A stretch of 64,000 bases of DNA from Acidipropionibacterium virtanenii (GCF_003325455.1 NZ_CP025198.1:682001-746000); one strand, 5' to 3'. Counted from the first letter of the stretch, positions 8,896-16,874 are shown. Program-made: numbers and translations. Notes: generated from the sequence alone by a model not told the origin.

Positions 8896-9756
8896 TTAGT
8901 ACTTCGACGTTGCGGGACCAGACTCGCGTGAAGATGCTGCCACGATGCGTTGGATCAGTTCATTGGTCCACGCGGCGGCGTCTTCCACGGTCGACAGGAC
9001 GTCGATACCCTCCGCTGCCTCGGTATAGAGGGTGTCCCATTGGTCGCCAATATGGATGGTTGGCGGCCAGGACTGCTGGCGGCGATAGCCGAACAACCGC
9101 ACACAGGTCTCGGCGACTTGGACGAGGTCAAGGCCTTCGCTCTTGTCGAGCAGCTGGAGATCGACCAAGTCCTTGGGGCGTTCGCTGCCTGGACTCGATA
9201 CGGCGTGAAGCTTCTGCGCGACCTGATGGTCGGCGCGCATGACCGGGACGGGCTTCGGCTCGTCCAGCCCGACTTCGGTGAACATCCCGGCGAGGCTGCT
9301 GGAGAGCTGGTACTCGGGCTTGTCGGCGTCGCCAAGTTCGTTGTGTCCCAGCTCGAACGTCACCGTGCACCACGGCCTGCCGCGATAGTCCAGCTTCACA
9401 TCGAAGGGCTGCATCACGTATGCGGTCGGCACGGCCGCGGGTCGAGGCGCTGGTCGCTCGACGAGACGCCCCGTGAACCCTGCCCACCCCGTCGCCAACG
9501 AGTCCTCGAAATCGCTGCGAAACCCAGCCAGGGATTGAACTCGCGCGGCGTCCAAGTCCTGGGTGAACCGAGTTCCCCGCCCATACCGCAGAGCCATAGC
9601 GCTGCCGCCCTTGACGGCACCCTCGGGAAGCATCTGGCCGACAACAACCAAGGCCATCGAGACACGGCGGCGCAGTGCCAGCCCTTCCGAACCTTCGAGG
9701 TTGCGTATGCGCTGCTCCAAGGAGCGCACGCTCACCGGTGCATTGTCGTAGTTCAC
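8896..9756 (-). CDS. AbiEii-type nucleotidyltransferase toxin
   Basis: Toxin of a type IV AbiE toxin-antitoxin pair, 286 residues from the GTG at 9756, which overlaps the antitoxin stop as GTGA. An alternative upstream GTG at 9786 would lie inside the antitoxin gene. The nucleotidyltransferase signature KGGSAMALRYG followed by TRFTQDLD is at about residues 49-69, giving the Gly-Ser and Asp-x-Asp elements of the DNA polymerase beta fold. In the family these enzymes add nucleotides to target RNAs and block growth, often upon phage infection. Spacing and coupling with AbiEi are standard. The sequence looks intact. Confidence 0.85.
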   Translation of the reverse strand: MNYDNAPVSVRSLEQRIRNLEGSEGLALRRRVSMALVVVGQMLPEGAVKGGSAMALRYGRGTRFTQDLDAARVQSLAGFRSDFEDSLATGWAGFTGRLVERPAPRPAAVPTAYVMQPFDVKLDYRGRPWCTVTFELGHNELGDADKPEYQLSSSLAGMFTEVGLDEPKPVPVMRADHQVAQKLHAVSSPGSERPKDLVDLQLLDKSEGLDLVQVAETCVRLFGYRRQQSWPPTIHIGDQWDTLYTEAAEGIDVLSTVEDAAAWTNELIQRIVAASSRESGPATSKY

Positions 9757-10295
9757 GGCCGTAGTCCCTTCCCGACCCGCCGCCACTCCGTAGTGGTCAG
9801 CAAGCCTTCTCGCCGTGCCTTACCCGCCGCGTCCACCAAGCGATCGGTCTCGATCCGCCCGCGGCATTCGAGGATCGCATCGGCCACCTGCTGCGACGCC
9901 AATCCTTCATAGAAGGTGGTGCGCGCGTCGGCGGGAACCTGCGTCAACTCGATGACGGCCGGGAGTCTGGTGCGCACCCGGCGGGGAACCGCGACCTTGA
10001 TCCGCTTGGGGTTCACGTCGGCCAGAGAGAACAAGGCCAGTACCGATTCCCCGTGCAGATACGCACCCTCACCGACCCGCAGCAGAGCCTCGGCGAACTG
10101 GTCGAAGCGCGTCGGCGGAACGTCCGGAACGCGATACAGGCCGTAGGCGACGTTCGTCAGACCCCCGCGAGCCGCCAGCTTGGGCAGCTCAATCGCGGGA
10201 ACCCCGGCATCCATGGCGTTCTTGGTAGTGACGTAGCCATAGTTGTCGTACGCGATCTCACGCACGACATCCCGGTAGCTTGTCTTGGCGACCAT
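9753..10295 (-). CDS. AbiEi-type antitoxin and repressor
   Basis: Antitoxin of the AbiE pair, 180 residues from the ATG at 10295 (MVAKTSYRDVVREIAYDN). The N-terminal half looks like the winged-helix domain that binds operator DNA (YGYVTTKNAMDAGVPAIELP, then the YGLYRVPDVPPT wing). The C-terminal part is the antitoxin region seen in AbiEi proteins. The longer open frame upstream of the ATG crosses the operator and is not used. It ends in a GTGA overlap with abiEii. Known AbiEi proteins repress their own operon by binding inverted repeats, and such a repeat lies 4 bp upstream of the start. Confidence 0.85.
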   Translation of the reverse strand: MVAKTSYRDVVREIAYDNYGYVTTKNAMDAGVPAIELPKLAARGGLTNVAYGLYRVPDVPPTRFDQFAEALLRVGEGAYLHGESVLALFSLADVNPKRIKVAVPRRVRTRLPAVIELTQVPADARTTFYEGLASQQVADAILECRGRIETDRLVDAAGKARREGLLTTTEWRRVGKGLRP

Positions 10296-10298
10296 GAC

Positions 10299-10326
10299 AC
10301 AACTATACCGAAAACGGTAGAGTTGT
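10299..10326 (-). promoter_or_regulatory. Probable AbiEi operator
   Basis: Inverted repeat ACAACTATACCG / AAAA / CGGTAGAGTTGT, with 11 of 12 arm positions paired, lies just upstream of the abiEi start. Position and symmetry fit negative autoregulation by AbiEi. Confidence 0.7.
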
Positions 10327-10388
10327 GCCTCCGTTCGCACACTAGGCCGGGGAGCCCGCAGCTGGCTCCTCTCCTCCTGGTCGCCACC

Positions 10389-10545
10389 CTCGGCCTCACA
10401 GCTGATGACGTGGCCGGAGGCCGTGCCGCGAACACCGCCGAACAGTGAACCCAACTCCCGGTCGGCTGGTCGAGTTCACCCGCGCCGCTGCCAAGAGGTA
10501 CGCAAGTTGCCCTGTCCGATCCGGGAGCGCTGGTGAGCCCGGCGC
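10389..10545 (+). pseudogene. Relic of an RHH antitoxin / RelE toxin pair
   Basis: The end of a ribbon-helix-helix antitoxin (LGLTADDVAGGRAA) stops at 10446-10448 inside a GTGA. The start of a RelE toxin (VEFTRAAAK) follows from the GTG at 10445, then loses frame at about 10496, where one base is missing before GGTACGCAAG. At DNA level 10389-10429 matches 11800-11840 of the intact locus at 37 of 41 bases, and 10468-10495 matches 12174-12201 at 27 of 28. The antitoxin N-terminus and toxin C-terminus are gone. The relic keeps a direct antitoxin-to-toxin junction without the Phd gene present in the intact copy. Confidence 0.75.
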
Positions 10546-10566
10546 AGACCTGGCATCGCCGCAGGC
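10527..10566 (+). repeat. Right copy of the short direct repeat flanking the AbiE module
   Basis: GCGCTGGTGAGCCC through GCCGCAGG matches 8830-8867. It lies just after the relic RelE coding sequence. Confidence 0.55.
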
Positions 10567-10729
10567 GGAGGATTGCTTGTCAGCCTCTTGTCCGGGGTCG
10601 GGGAACGCGGCGATGCGGCCGGACGGCCCCGGCACGTCTCGCGGGCAGAACAAAGCCCCGCGGTGCCTAACTGACTTAAGCCAGACAGAGGGCGGTTATC
10701 CGCAGGGCGATGTCCCTAGGATAGCAGGT

Positions 10730-11446
10730 ATGCCCAATCCGGTGCCCGCGCTCGATGCCGCACAAGCCGTGCGGTGGTTGAGCGCGCCTCGCTACCGGCG
10801 CTACCTGCGTGTCGCAGCCGACGACCACACCCTCGCGATGGAGACCTACATGTGGAACTCACGTGTGGCTGCCGCCGGGATCGTGGATGTCGGGCATCTC
10901 GAAATCGCGATTCGCAATGCCTATGACCGAGAGCTGTCCCGGCGCTACCCCGAATGGGCGGTCGATCCGCAGTCGGCGCTGTTTCAGTTGGAGCAGGGCG
11001 TCCAGCGAGCGCGCGCGCAGCAGCATCGCCGCAATCAGGCCAGTCTCGCGCGGTTGAGCGATGCGAAGCGCGGGCTGAGTTCGCGGCCGACCCATGCCGA
11101 AGTCGTGGCGGTGTTGACGTTCGGGTTCTGGTCGACCCTGACCGTGGGCGAGCGAGCGCCAACGATCTGGAACCCGATCCTGCATCGCGCCTTCCCGAAG
11201 GGTACCGGGCGGGCGAGGGTGCATGGGCTGGTCACCAGTGTCGTGAAGTTCCGCAACAGGCTGGCTCACAACGAGCCGGTGTTCTCCACCCGTACCGGTC
11301 TGGAGAATCGTCTGGCTGAGGTACGGGTACTGTTCGAGCTGATCGACCCGGACGCCTATTTCTATGTTGCCGGGCACTCGACGCTCGGTGCTGCTCTCGA
11401 TTCCTGCCCGATATCAGGACTCACGAGCGCGACCGGCATCGATTGA
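10730..11446 (+). CDS. Abi-like HEPN-domain protein
   Basis: A 238-residue cytosolic protein. The ATG at 10730 is chosen because the Abi-like domain starts there (MPNPVPALDAAQAVRWLSAP); the longer upstream frame belongs to the relic. It shows the Abi_2-type features VGHLEIAIRNAYDRELS at about residues 54-70 and a HEPN ribonuclease motif FRNRLAHNEPV, with Arg175 and His180 spaced as R-x4-H. HEPN proteins of this kind are usually RNA-cutting effectors in abortive infection. It stands alone, with no partner antitoxin directly linked. Upstream bases 10570-10729 hold a possible -10 (TAGGAT, about 10 bp before the start) but no other gene. Confidence 0.75.
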   Translation: MPNPVPALDAAQAVRWLSAPRYRRYLRVAADDHTLAMETYMWNSRVAAAGIVDVGHLEIAIRNAYDRELSRRYPEWAVDPQSALFQLEQGVQRARAQQHRRNQASLARLSDAKRGLSSRPTHAEVVAVLTFGFWSTLTVGERAPTIWNPILHRAFPKGTGRARVHGLVTSVVKFRNRLAHNEPVFSTRTGLENRLAEVRVLFELIDPDAYFYVAGHSTLGAALDSCPISGLTSATGID

Positions 11447-11589
11447 CGCTGCTCACATGCTCTCAAGGCCTTGGCATTAATCAAGTCCCCTTACGCTCGG
11501 GTTGCGCACCGTTGGCGGCTCCATGAGCATGAGCCGGTCGAGGGAGCCAAGGCAGTTCAGATTGTGTACATGTCCTACAGGAGGTGACT

Positions 11590-11916
11590 ATGACCGTGGC
11601 TGTTCGGCTCACTCCCGACGAGGAGGCCCGGCTCGACGCCCTGGCCCGGCGCACCGGGCGCACCAAGAGCTTCTACGTCCGAACCGCCGTACGCGAGTAC
11701 CTCGACGGACTCGAGGACGCCTACACCGCCGACTGGGCCATCAAGGACTTCACGGCCGGCGGCGCCCGCAGCCGGCCCCTCTCCGAGCTGGCCTCCACTC
11801 TCGACCTCACAGCTGATGATGTGGCCGAAGGCCGCGCCGCACTCCGACAAGCACGTGGCCGAAATTGTGTACACAATGTACCAGAGGGCTACACTCGCAT
11901 TTATGGGCACCATTGA
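11590..11916 (+). CDS. RHH (CopG/RelB-like) antitoxin
   Basis: A 108-residue protein from the ATG at 11590, preceded by a strong AGGAGG. The ribbon-helix-helix domain is at the front (VAVRLTPDEEARLDALARR, then GRTKSFYVRTAVREYL). The C-terminal toxin-binding half contains LDLTADDVAEGRAAL. The final 16 or so residues read through the promoter and operator of the next gene, and the stop lies inside that gene. By comparison with the relic at 10389-10545, this antitoxin would once have led straight into a RelE toxin. It may therefore be an orphan antitoxin, or may still control or neutralise the RelE two genes on. It probably binds the repeat near 11562-11574 in its own leader. Confidence 0.75.
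   Translation: MTVAVRLTPDEEARLDALARRTGRTKSFYVRTAVREYLDGLEDAYTADWAIKDFTAGGARSRPLSELASTLDLTADDVAEGRAALRQARGRNCVHNVPEGYTRIYGHH
11865..11876 (+). promoter_or_regulatory. Perfect palindrome TTGTGTACACAA, likely operator of the Phd-RelE pair
   Basis: A 12-bp perfect palindrome lies 26 bp before the Phd start and within the RHH coding end. A half-match, TTGTGTACA, occurs at 11562-11570 before the RHH gene, so one repressor could see both. Confidence 0.6.
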
Positions 11917-12166
11917 TGATGAGGTCACTACTCGAGAGCTGAGGTCCAGGCTGTCGGATGTGCTGGGCCGGGCCATGTATGGAGGAGAGCGCATCGGGGT
12001 CACCCGCAATGGCAAGCTGGTTGCCGTCGTCATCTCCCCCGATGATCTGGAGGCCCTCGAGGAGTTCGAGATGGCCCAGGATGTGGCCGCCTACCGGCAG
12101 GCGAAGGCCGAGGACGACGGCACGAGGGTCAGCCTCGATGAGTTGCGGGCCGGGCTGCGCCAGTGA
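11903..12166 (+). CDS. Phd/YefM-family antitoxin
   Basis: An 87-residue antitoxin from the ATG at 11903. The front is the Phd/YefM DNA-binding fold (TTRELRSRLSDVLGRAMYGG, then ERIGVTRNGKLVAVVISPDD). The back is the acidic toxin-binding tail (AYRQAKAEDDGTRVSLDELR). It overlaps the 3' end of the RHH gene and couples by GTGA to the RelE toxin. It should autoregulate through the palindrome at 11865-11876. Confidence 0.85.
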   Translation: MGTIDDEVTTRELRSRLSDVLGRAMYGGERIGVTRNGKLVAVVISPDDLEALEEFEMAQDVAAYRQAKAEDDGTRVSLDELRAGLRQ

Positions 12167-12423
12167 CCTATCGGGTCGAGTTCACCCGCGCCGCCGCCAA
12201 GCAGGTACGTAAGCTGCCCCGCCAGATCCGAGATCGGATCCTGACGGCCGTTGCCGGTCTTGCCGCCGAGCCGCGCCCCCAGGGCGCCAAGAAGCTGGTC
12301 GGCGAGGACACGGCCTGGAGAATCCGGATCGGGAACTACCGGGTGATCTACGACGTGCTCGACGAGGAACTCATCGTGACCGTAGTCCGGGCTGGGCATC
12401 GACGCGAGGTGTACCGGCGCTGA
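12163..12423 (+). CDS. RelE/ParE-superfamily toxin
   Basis: An 86-residue basic protein from the GTG at 12163, overlapping the antitoxin stop. It carries the RelE landmarks YRVEFTRAAAKQVRKLP, IRDRILTAVAGLAAEPRP, and the C-terminal WRIRIGNYRVIYDVLDEE...VVRAGHRREVYRR with the conserved Arg and Tyr residues. Such toxins cut mRNA at the ribosome or act on gyrase; the RelE-like C-terminus favours mRNA cleavage. It looks complete. The 131 bp after it hold no gene. Confidence 0.85.
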   Translation: MTYRVEFTRAAAKQVRKLPRQIRDRILTAVAGLAAEPRPQGAKKLVGEDTAWRIRIGNYRVIYDVLDEELIVTVVRAGHRREVYRR

Positions 12424-12554
12424 AGACCTAACGCGTCGCCAGCGGCGGCCACGACTCTGACCCTTCTGGCCGACGAGCGTGGTGGCACGTTCGGCGACGG
12501 TCCCGCGGCTTGGTACGAAAAACATGTGCGGCTGAATCCGAGAAACAGCAGCGG

Positions 12555-14849
12555 CTAATTGCGGATCGGGGCAGGTGGACCGGTCTCTGACCACAGCGGA
12601 TCCATCGCCGCGGCGAGCCGGCGGGCGGCGTCCTTGTCGAGCATCTGGTTGGCGTTTCCGCACTTGGGCGAGACCACGCACGACGGGCAGCCGGCCTCGC
12701 ACGGGCACTCCGCCAGCCTCCTGGCCGTCGCATGCCACCACTCCTCGGCCCGCTCGAATCCGGCGCGGGCGAAACCCGCCCCGCCGGCCTGCCCGTCGTG
12801 GACGACGATGGTGCAGGCGCCGGTATCGGCCATCAGGGCGCTGGACACCCCGCCGACGTCCCACCGGTCGCACGGCGCGAAGGCCGGCAGGATGCCGATC
12901 GCGGTGTGCTCCGTGCCGTGCGCGGCCCCGGCCAGGGCCACGGCGTCCAACCCCAGCCGGTCGGTCACCGCATCCGGGACCACCCACCAGCAGGCCTGGG
13001 TCACCATGGTGTGCTCGGACATCTCCAGCGCGGTGGAGTCCCACACGTCGTTGGTCACCTCGTCGCGGCGCAGATAGCCGATCACCTGCTCGGTGAGCTC
13101 CACCTGCCCGCATGCCACATACCCGTCCCCGAAGGCCCGACGCTGCTCCTCGGCGACGATCCGCACACTCGACGCCGACTGCGGCTGGGTCCAGAACCCC
13201 GGCACCTCACGGTGCACCAGCGCCTGATGATCGGCGGGCAGGTACTCGTCGACCAGCCACTGATCCCCCTGATGCAGGTACACCGCCCCCGGATGGACCG
13301 TCCGGTCGCCGGCCCGCTCGTCCACCACGCCGACCACCCGGCCGGTCACATGATCGATGACGTCGATGCCCATGCCCCCCATCGAGCGCAGGTCGATGGC
13401 GTCGACCGCCCGCTCGGGCCGCGTCCAGAACAGCTTCTGACCGCGGCGACGCAGCACCTTCTGAGCCACCAGCATGTCGCCGACCGGCGCCAGCGCCGGC
13501 CCGTAGAACTCCTCATCGGCGGGGGAGACGAACCCCTCCTGGGCCGCCGCCGCCAGATGCGGCCCCATCACATACGGATTGTCCGGATGCAACACCGTCG
13601 TCTCCACCGACCGACCGAAGAGCAGCTCGGGATGGCCGAACAGGTACTGGTCCAGCGGGTCCTCGCGGGCCAGCACCGTCACGAGGGCGTCGCGTCCGGC
13701 CCGCCCGGCGCGACCCGCCTGCTGCCACAGCGTCGAGAGCCGGCCCGGATAGCCGACGATCACCACGGCGTCCATCCCCGACACGTCGACCCCCAGCTCC
13801 AGGGCATTGGTGGCCACCACCGCCCGCACCGAGCCGTCCTGCAGCCCCGCCTCGATGGCCCGGCGCTCCTCGGGCAGATAGCCCGATCGGTAGGAGGCGA
13901 TCACCGCGTCCCCGATCACCTGGTCCTGGCCGTGCACCGCGATCACCTCGGCCAGGCTGCGCGAGGCCACGAAGCAGATGGTCTGGCGCCCCTCGTCGGC
14001 CAGTCTGGCCACCAGCCGCGCGGCATCGGCGGTCGTGGACTCTTCGGGCTGCCAGAGCACGACGTCGCGGGCCGGGTGGGGGGAGTCGTCGCGATCCACC
14101 ACCTCCACCGGCGCCCCGATGAGCCGGGCGCCGGCCTCGGCGGCATTGGTGGAGGTGGCGCTGGCCAGGATGAACACCGGATCGGAGCCGTGCATCCGGC
14201 ACAGCCTGCGCAGTCGCCGCAGCACCTGGGCCACATGGGCGCCGAAGACCCCGCGGTACCGGTGCGCCTCATCGACCACCACGTAGCGCAGGCTGCCCAG
14301 CAGCGACGACCAGCGCGCATGATTCGGCAGCACCGAGTGATGCAGCATGTCGGGATTGGTGAGCACATAGCTGGCGTGATCGCGGGCGAACTGCCGCTCG
14401 GCCTGGTCGGAGTCACCGTCCAGGGCCGAGACCGCCCAGCCCTCAGGGCCCAGCTCGCGGCAAGCCCGCCACTGGTCGTGGGCCAGGGCCTTGGTCGGCG
14501 CCAGGTACAGCGCCGAATGGCGCCGCCTTGAGGTCAGCTGGGCGCGCAGCGACGTGTCGGGGACGCCCAGCGCGGGTTCGTGGGAGGCGGTTGCGGCCAT
14601 CACCGGCAGCAGATACGCCAGCGTCTTGCCCGAGGCCGTCGAGGTGCAGATCGCACTGTGATGCCCGGCGAAGGCCAGATCCGCCAGCGAGCGCTGATGC
14701 CCCCACGGCGCCTTGATACCGGCCGCCCGAACCGAGTCCCGGCAGTCGGCGGGAAGCCATTCCGGCCAGCTCGTGGTGCGGCCCGCCGAGGCGCCGCGAT
14801 GATCCACATGGACCACCTGGTCGCCACGCATCCATCCGGGAACAGCCAC
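12555..14849 (-). CDS. DEAD/DEAH-box helicase with DUF1998 zinc-binding C-terminus (MrfA/YprA-like)
   Basis: A superfamily 2 DNA helicase of about 764 residues. It shows motif I TASGKT, motif II VVVDEAHRY, motif III ASATS, a helicase C lobe with TNALELGVDVSGMD, and motif VI QQAGRAGRAGR. The DUF1998-type end carries a four-cysteine cluster (CPCEAGCPSC) near the C-terminus. MrfA homologues act in repair of DNA damage such as mitomycin adducts. The frame is open back to 14996, but that extension translates a palindromic repeat, so I place the start at the GTG at 14849; the ATG at 14831 is equally possible. It is divergent from the methyltransferase gene, an arrangement also known from mycobacteria. 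Confidence 0.85.
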   Translation of the reverse strand: MAVPGWMRGDQVVHVDHRGASAGRTTSWPEWLPADCRDSVRAAGIKAPWGHQRSLADLAFAGHHSAICTSTASGKTLAYLLPVMAATASHEPALGVPDTSLRAQLTSRRRHSALYLAPTKALAHDQWRACRELGPEGWAVSALDGDSDQAERQFARDHASYVLTNPDMLHHSVLPNHARWSSLLGSLRYVVVDEAHRYRGVFGAHVAQVLRRLRRLCRMHGSDPVFILASATSTNAAEAGARLIGAPVEVVDRDDSPHPARDVVLWQPEESTTADAARLVARLADEGRQTICFVASRSLAEVIAVHGQDQVIGDAVIASYRSGYLPEERRAIEAGLQDGSVRAVVATNALELGVDVSGMDAVVIVGYPGRLSTLWQQAGRAGRAGRDALVTVLAREDPLDQYLFGHPELLFGRSVETTVLHPDNPYVMGPHLAAAAQEGFVSPADEEFYGPALAPVGDMLVAQKVLRRRGQKLFWTRPERAVDAIDLRSMGGMGIDVIDHVTGRVVGVVDERAGDRTVHPGAVYLHQGDQWLVDEYLPADHQALVHREVPGFWTQPQSASSVRIVAEEQRRAFGDGYVACGQVELTEQVIGYLRRDEVTNDVWDSTALEMSEHTMVTQACWWVVPDAVTDRLGLDAVALAGAAHGTEHTAIGILPAFAPCDRWDVGGVSSALMADTGACTIVVHDGQAGGAGFARAGFERAEEWWHATARRLAECPCEAGCPSCVVSPKCGNANQMLDKDAARRLAAAMDPLWSETGPPAPIRN

Positions 14850-14898
14850 GGGAACAGCGTGCCACCTTCCGGTGACATCCAGGGATGCTGCGTCGCCT

Positions 14899-14972
14899 GC
14901 GCATTTCACTAGCTGGAGGCCAGGATCCGACAGAAGCATCCCGGAAACGGGTCTCCAGCGAGTGAAATGCGC
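14899..14972 (+). repeat. Palindromic intergenic repeat, copy A
   Basis: Twenty-base arms (GCGCATTTCACTAGCTGGAG and its complement at 14953-14972, 19 of 20 paired) flank 34 bp of core. The core contains GGATCCGACAGAA, which in reverse resembles the core of the repeat at 56528-56603. It lies in the divergent gap between the helicase and methyltransferase genes. Confidence 0.7.
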
Positions 14973-15004
14973 GCTGTGTCCGGGGCCGCGCCACACTGGG
15001 GGAC

Positions 15005-16504
15005 ATGAGCCTGCTGGAACCTGACGCCGTCGCCCGCCTCCGTGACGCCTTCGAGGAGATCGGGTACCGCACCGACGCCGTCCTGGAGGCGGTGGGAGCA
15101 GCCGGTCACCGCGGCCTGGAGCGCAACACCACCGTCGCCGCTCAGACCGCCCTGGCCGGGCGCGACGACTCCCTCGCAGCCGTGATCAACTTGTGGCTGC
15201 TGCGCCGACCGGTACCGATCGACCACCTGACCGCCCTGCCGCTCGCCGACCTGGCCGCCGCCGGGATCATCGAGACCGACGGCGAGAACGTCACCGCGGC
15301 CGTCGACATCCGCCCCTACGACTCTCCGGACGACGACGCCACCGGATGGGCGGTCTCCGACCCCACCCCCGGGCTCGACAAGCAGACCACCAGAACCCGC
15401 CCCGACTACGTCCTCGGCGTCTCCCCGGCGTCCACATCCCTGGCGCAGATGACGTCCCGGCGCCCAGTGGGATCCGCCCTGGATCTGGGCTGCGGATGCG
15501 GGGTCCAGTCCATGCATCTGGCTCGGCACGCGGGGCGGGTCATCGCCACCGACGTCAACCAGCGTGCCCTGCGGATGGCCGAACTGTCCTTGGCGCTGTC
15601 CGGCACCAGAACTGTCGAGGGGGCGGATGTCGAGGTGCGCGAGGGGTCCCTCTTCGACCCGGTTCCCGAGAAGTTCGATCTCATCGTCTCCAACCCGCCC
15701 TACGTCATGAGCCCGCCGCAGCCCAAGGGACAGCGCCTGGCCTACCGGGAGGCCGGATTCAGCGGCGACGGGCTGATCGAACAGGTGGTCCGCCAGGCGC
15801 CGGCTCACCTCAATCCCGGCGGTGCCGTGCAGATCCTCGCCAACTGGGCGCAGATCGGCGATCAGCCCTGGGCCGAGCGCCTGGCCGGATGGGTCGAGGG
15901 GCTGGGCGTCGACATGTGGGTGCTGGAGCGCGAGCACCTGGACGTCCACGAGTACATCGAGACCTGGCTCACCGACGCCGGCCTCGACGGATCGGCGCAG
16001 TGGCGGCCTCGCTACGACGAATGGCTCGGCTATTTCGCCGAACTGGGTATCACCGGGGTGTCGATGGGCTGGCTCGCCCTCACCGCGGCCGGCCGGGAGC
16101 ATCCCGACCTGTCCTTCGAGGAGTGGCCCTGGAGCATCGAACAGCCCGTCGGCGAGGCCATCGGGCAGCGCCGCGAGGGGGTTGACGACGCCCTGGCCAC
16201 CGACAATGCGCTGCTGGCCGGGCACTGGACGGTCCGCGACGACGTCGTCGCCGAGTCCAGCGGGAGGCCCGGCGAGGCCGACCCGGAGCATCTGGTCTAC
16301 CGGCAGCGCTCCGGGCTGTGCCGGGCCATGGAGGTCGACACGGTGCTCGGCGGGGTGCTGGGCGCCTGCGACGGCGATCTGGATCTGGGTGCCATCGTGG
16401 CGGCGGTCGCAGCGATCCTCGAGGTGGACGCCGGGACGGTCCGCGAGCAGGTCCTGCCCCGGGTGCGCCGGGCCCTGCGGGAGGGGATCCTCGTGCGGGC
16501 GTGA
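15005..16504 (+). CDS. Class I SAM-dependent methyltransferase
   Basis: A 499-residue cytosolic protein. An N-terminal helical region (about 1-140) precedes a Rossmann methyltransferase core with the SAM motif ALDLGCGCGVQSMHL at about 158-172 and the catalytic NPPY motif (SNPPYVMSP) at about 229. The rest is a long C-terminal extension that may bind substrate. NPPY enzymes methylate nitrogens in nucleic acid or glutamine; the substrate here is unknown. It matches the mycobacterial methyltransferase found between topA and the same helicase. Start: the ATG at 15005, directly before the domain. Confidence 0.8.
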   Translation: MSLLEPDAVARLRDAFEEIGYRTDAVLEAVGAAGHRGLERNTTVAAQTALAGRDDSLAAVINLWLLRRPVPIDHLTALPLADLAAAGIIETDGENVTAAVDIRPYDSPDDDATGWAVSDPTPGLDKQTTRTRPDYVLGVSPASTSLAQMTSRRPVGSALDLGCGCGVQSMHLARHAGRVIATDVNQRALRMAELSLALSGTRTVEGADVEVREGSLFDPVPEKFDLIVSNPPYVMSPPQPKGQRLAYREAGFSGDGLIEQVVRQAPAHLNPGGAVQILANWAQIGDQPWAERLAGWVEGLGVDMWVLEREHLDVHEYIETWLTDAGLDGSAQWRPRYDEWLGYFAELGITGVSMGWLALTAAGREHPDLSFEEWPWSIEQPVGEAIGQRREGVDDALATDNALLAGHWTVRDDVVAESSGRPGEADPEHLVYRQRSGLCRAMEVDTVLGGVLGACDGDLDLGAIVAAVAAILEVDAGTVREQVLPRVRRALREGILVRA

Positions 16505-16574
16505 GCCCCTGCGATTCGGGCCTCGGCACACCTGTTAGTATTTTGATGAGTTGATCATTGATAAAGGAGATGCG

Positions 16575-16874
16575 ATGACCCACGAGATCCCGATCACCGA
16601 GACCCACCACTGCGCCTGCGGGGAGACCGATGAGGGCCTGCCCGTCCTCGACGTGCGCACCATCCCGCACGCCATCCGTCACGGCTCTGTGATCGGGGCC
16701 TTCGCCCAGCTGGCCCCCGGCCAGGCGATGGCCCTCGTCGCACCGCACAATCCGCTGCCCCTGCTCGGCCAGCTCCAGCAGATCAACGGCGACGCTCTGG
16801 ACATCTCCTACCTGGAGGAGGGGACCGCCGACAACGACGGCGCCTGGAAGCTGAAGCTCACCCGGGTCGCCTGA
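16575..16874 (+). CDS. DUF2249 protein
   Basis: A 99-residue protein from the ATG at 16575, with AAAGGAGA as the ribosome site. After a short lead with a Cys-Ala-Cys (HHCACGETD), it carries a DUF2249 domain (LPVLDVRTIPHAIRH, then PGQAMALVAPHNPLPLLGQLQQ). DUF2249 proteins often accompany nitrite, nitric oxide and other redox genes and are TusA-like in fold; a redox or sulfur role is inferred. The 70 bp upstream contain TTAGTATTTTGATGAG and a run of TTGAT elements that could bind an FNR/Crp-type regulator, but symmetry is poor. The next gap (16875-17121, 247 bp) has GC-rich sequence and a possible -10 (TATACAT at 17041) for topA. Confidence 0.75.
   Translation: MTHEIPITETHHCACGETDEGLPVLDVRTIPHAIRHGSVIGAFAQLAPGQAMALVAPHNPLPLLGQLQQINGDALDISYLEEGTADNDGAWKLKLTRVA

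Noticed and set aside
9757-9786. Upstream GTG start for AbiEii at 9786
   Set aside because: The GTG at 9756 overlaps the antitoxin stop as GTGA, the usual arrangement, and the added residues are inside the antitoxin gene.
14850-14996. N-terminal extension of the helicase to 14996
   Set aside because: The extra residues translate the palindromic repeat at 14899-14972 and do not resemble the family.
16530-16570. FNR/Crp-type box before the DUF2249 gene
   Set aside because: Several TTGAT elements are present but no correctly spaced inverted pair, so it is mentioned only in the gene entry.
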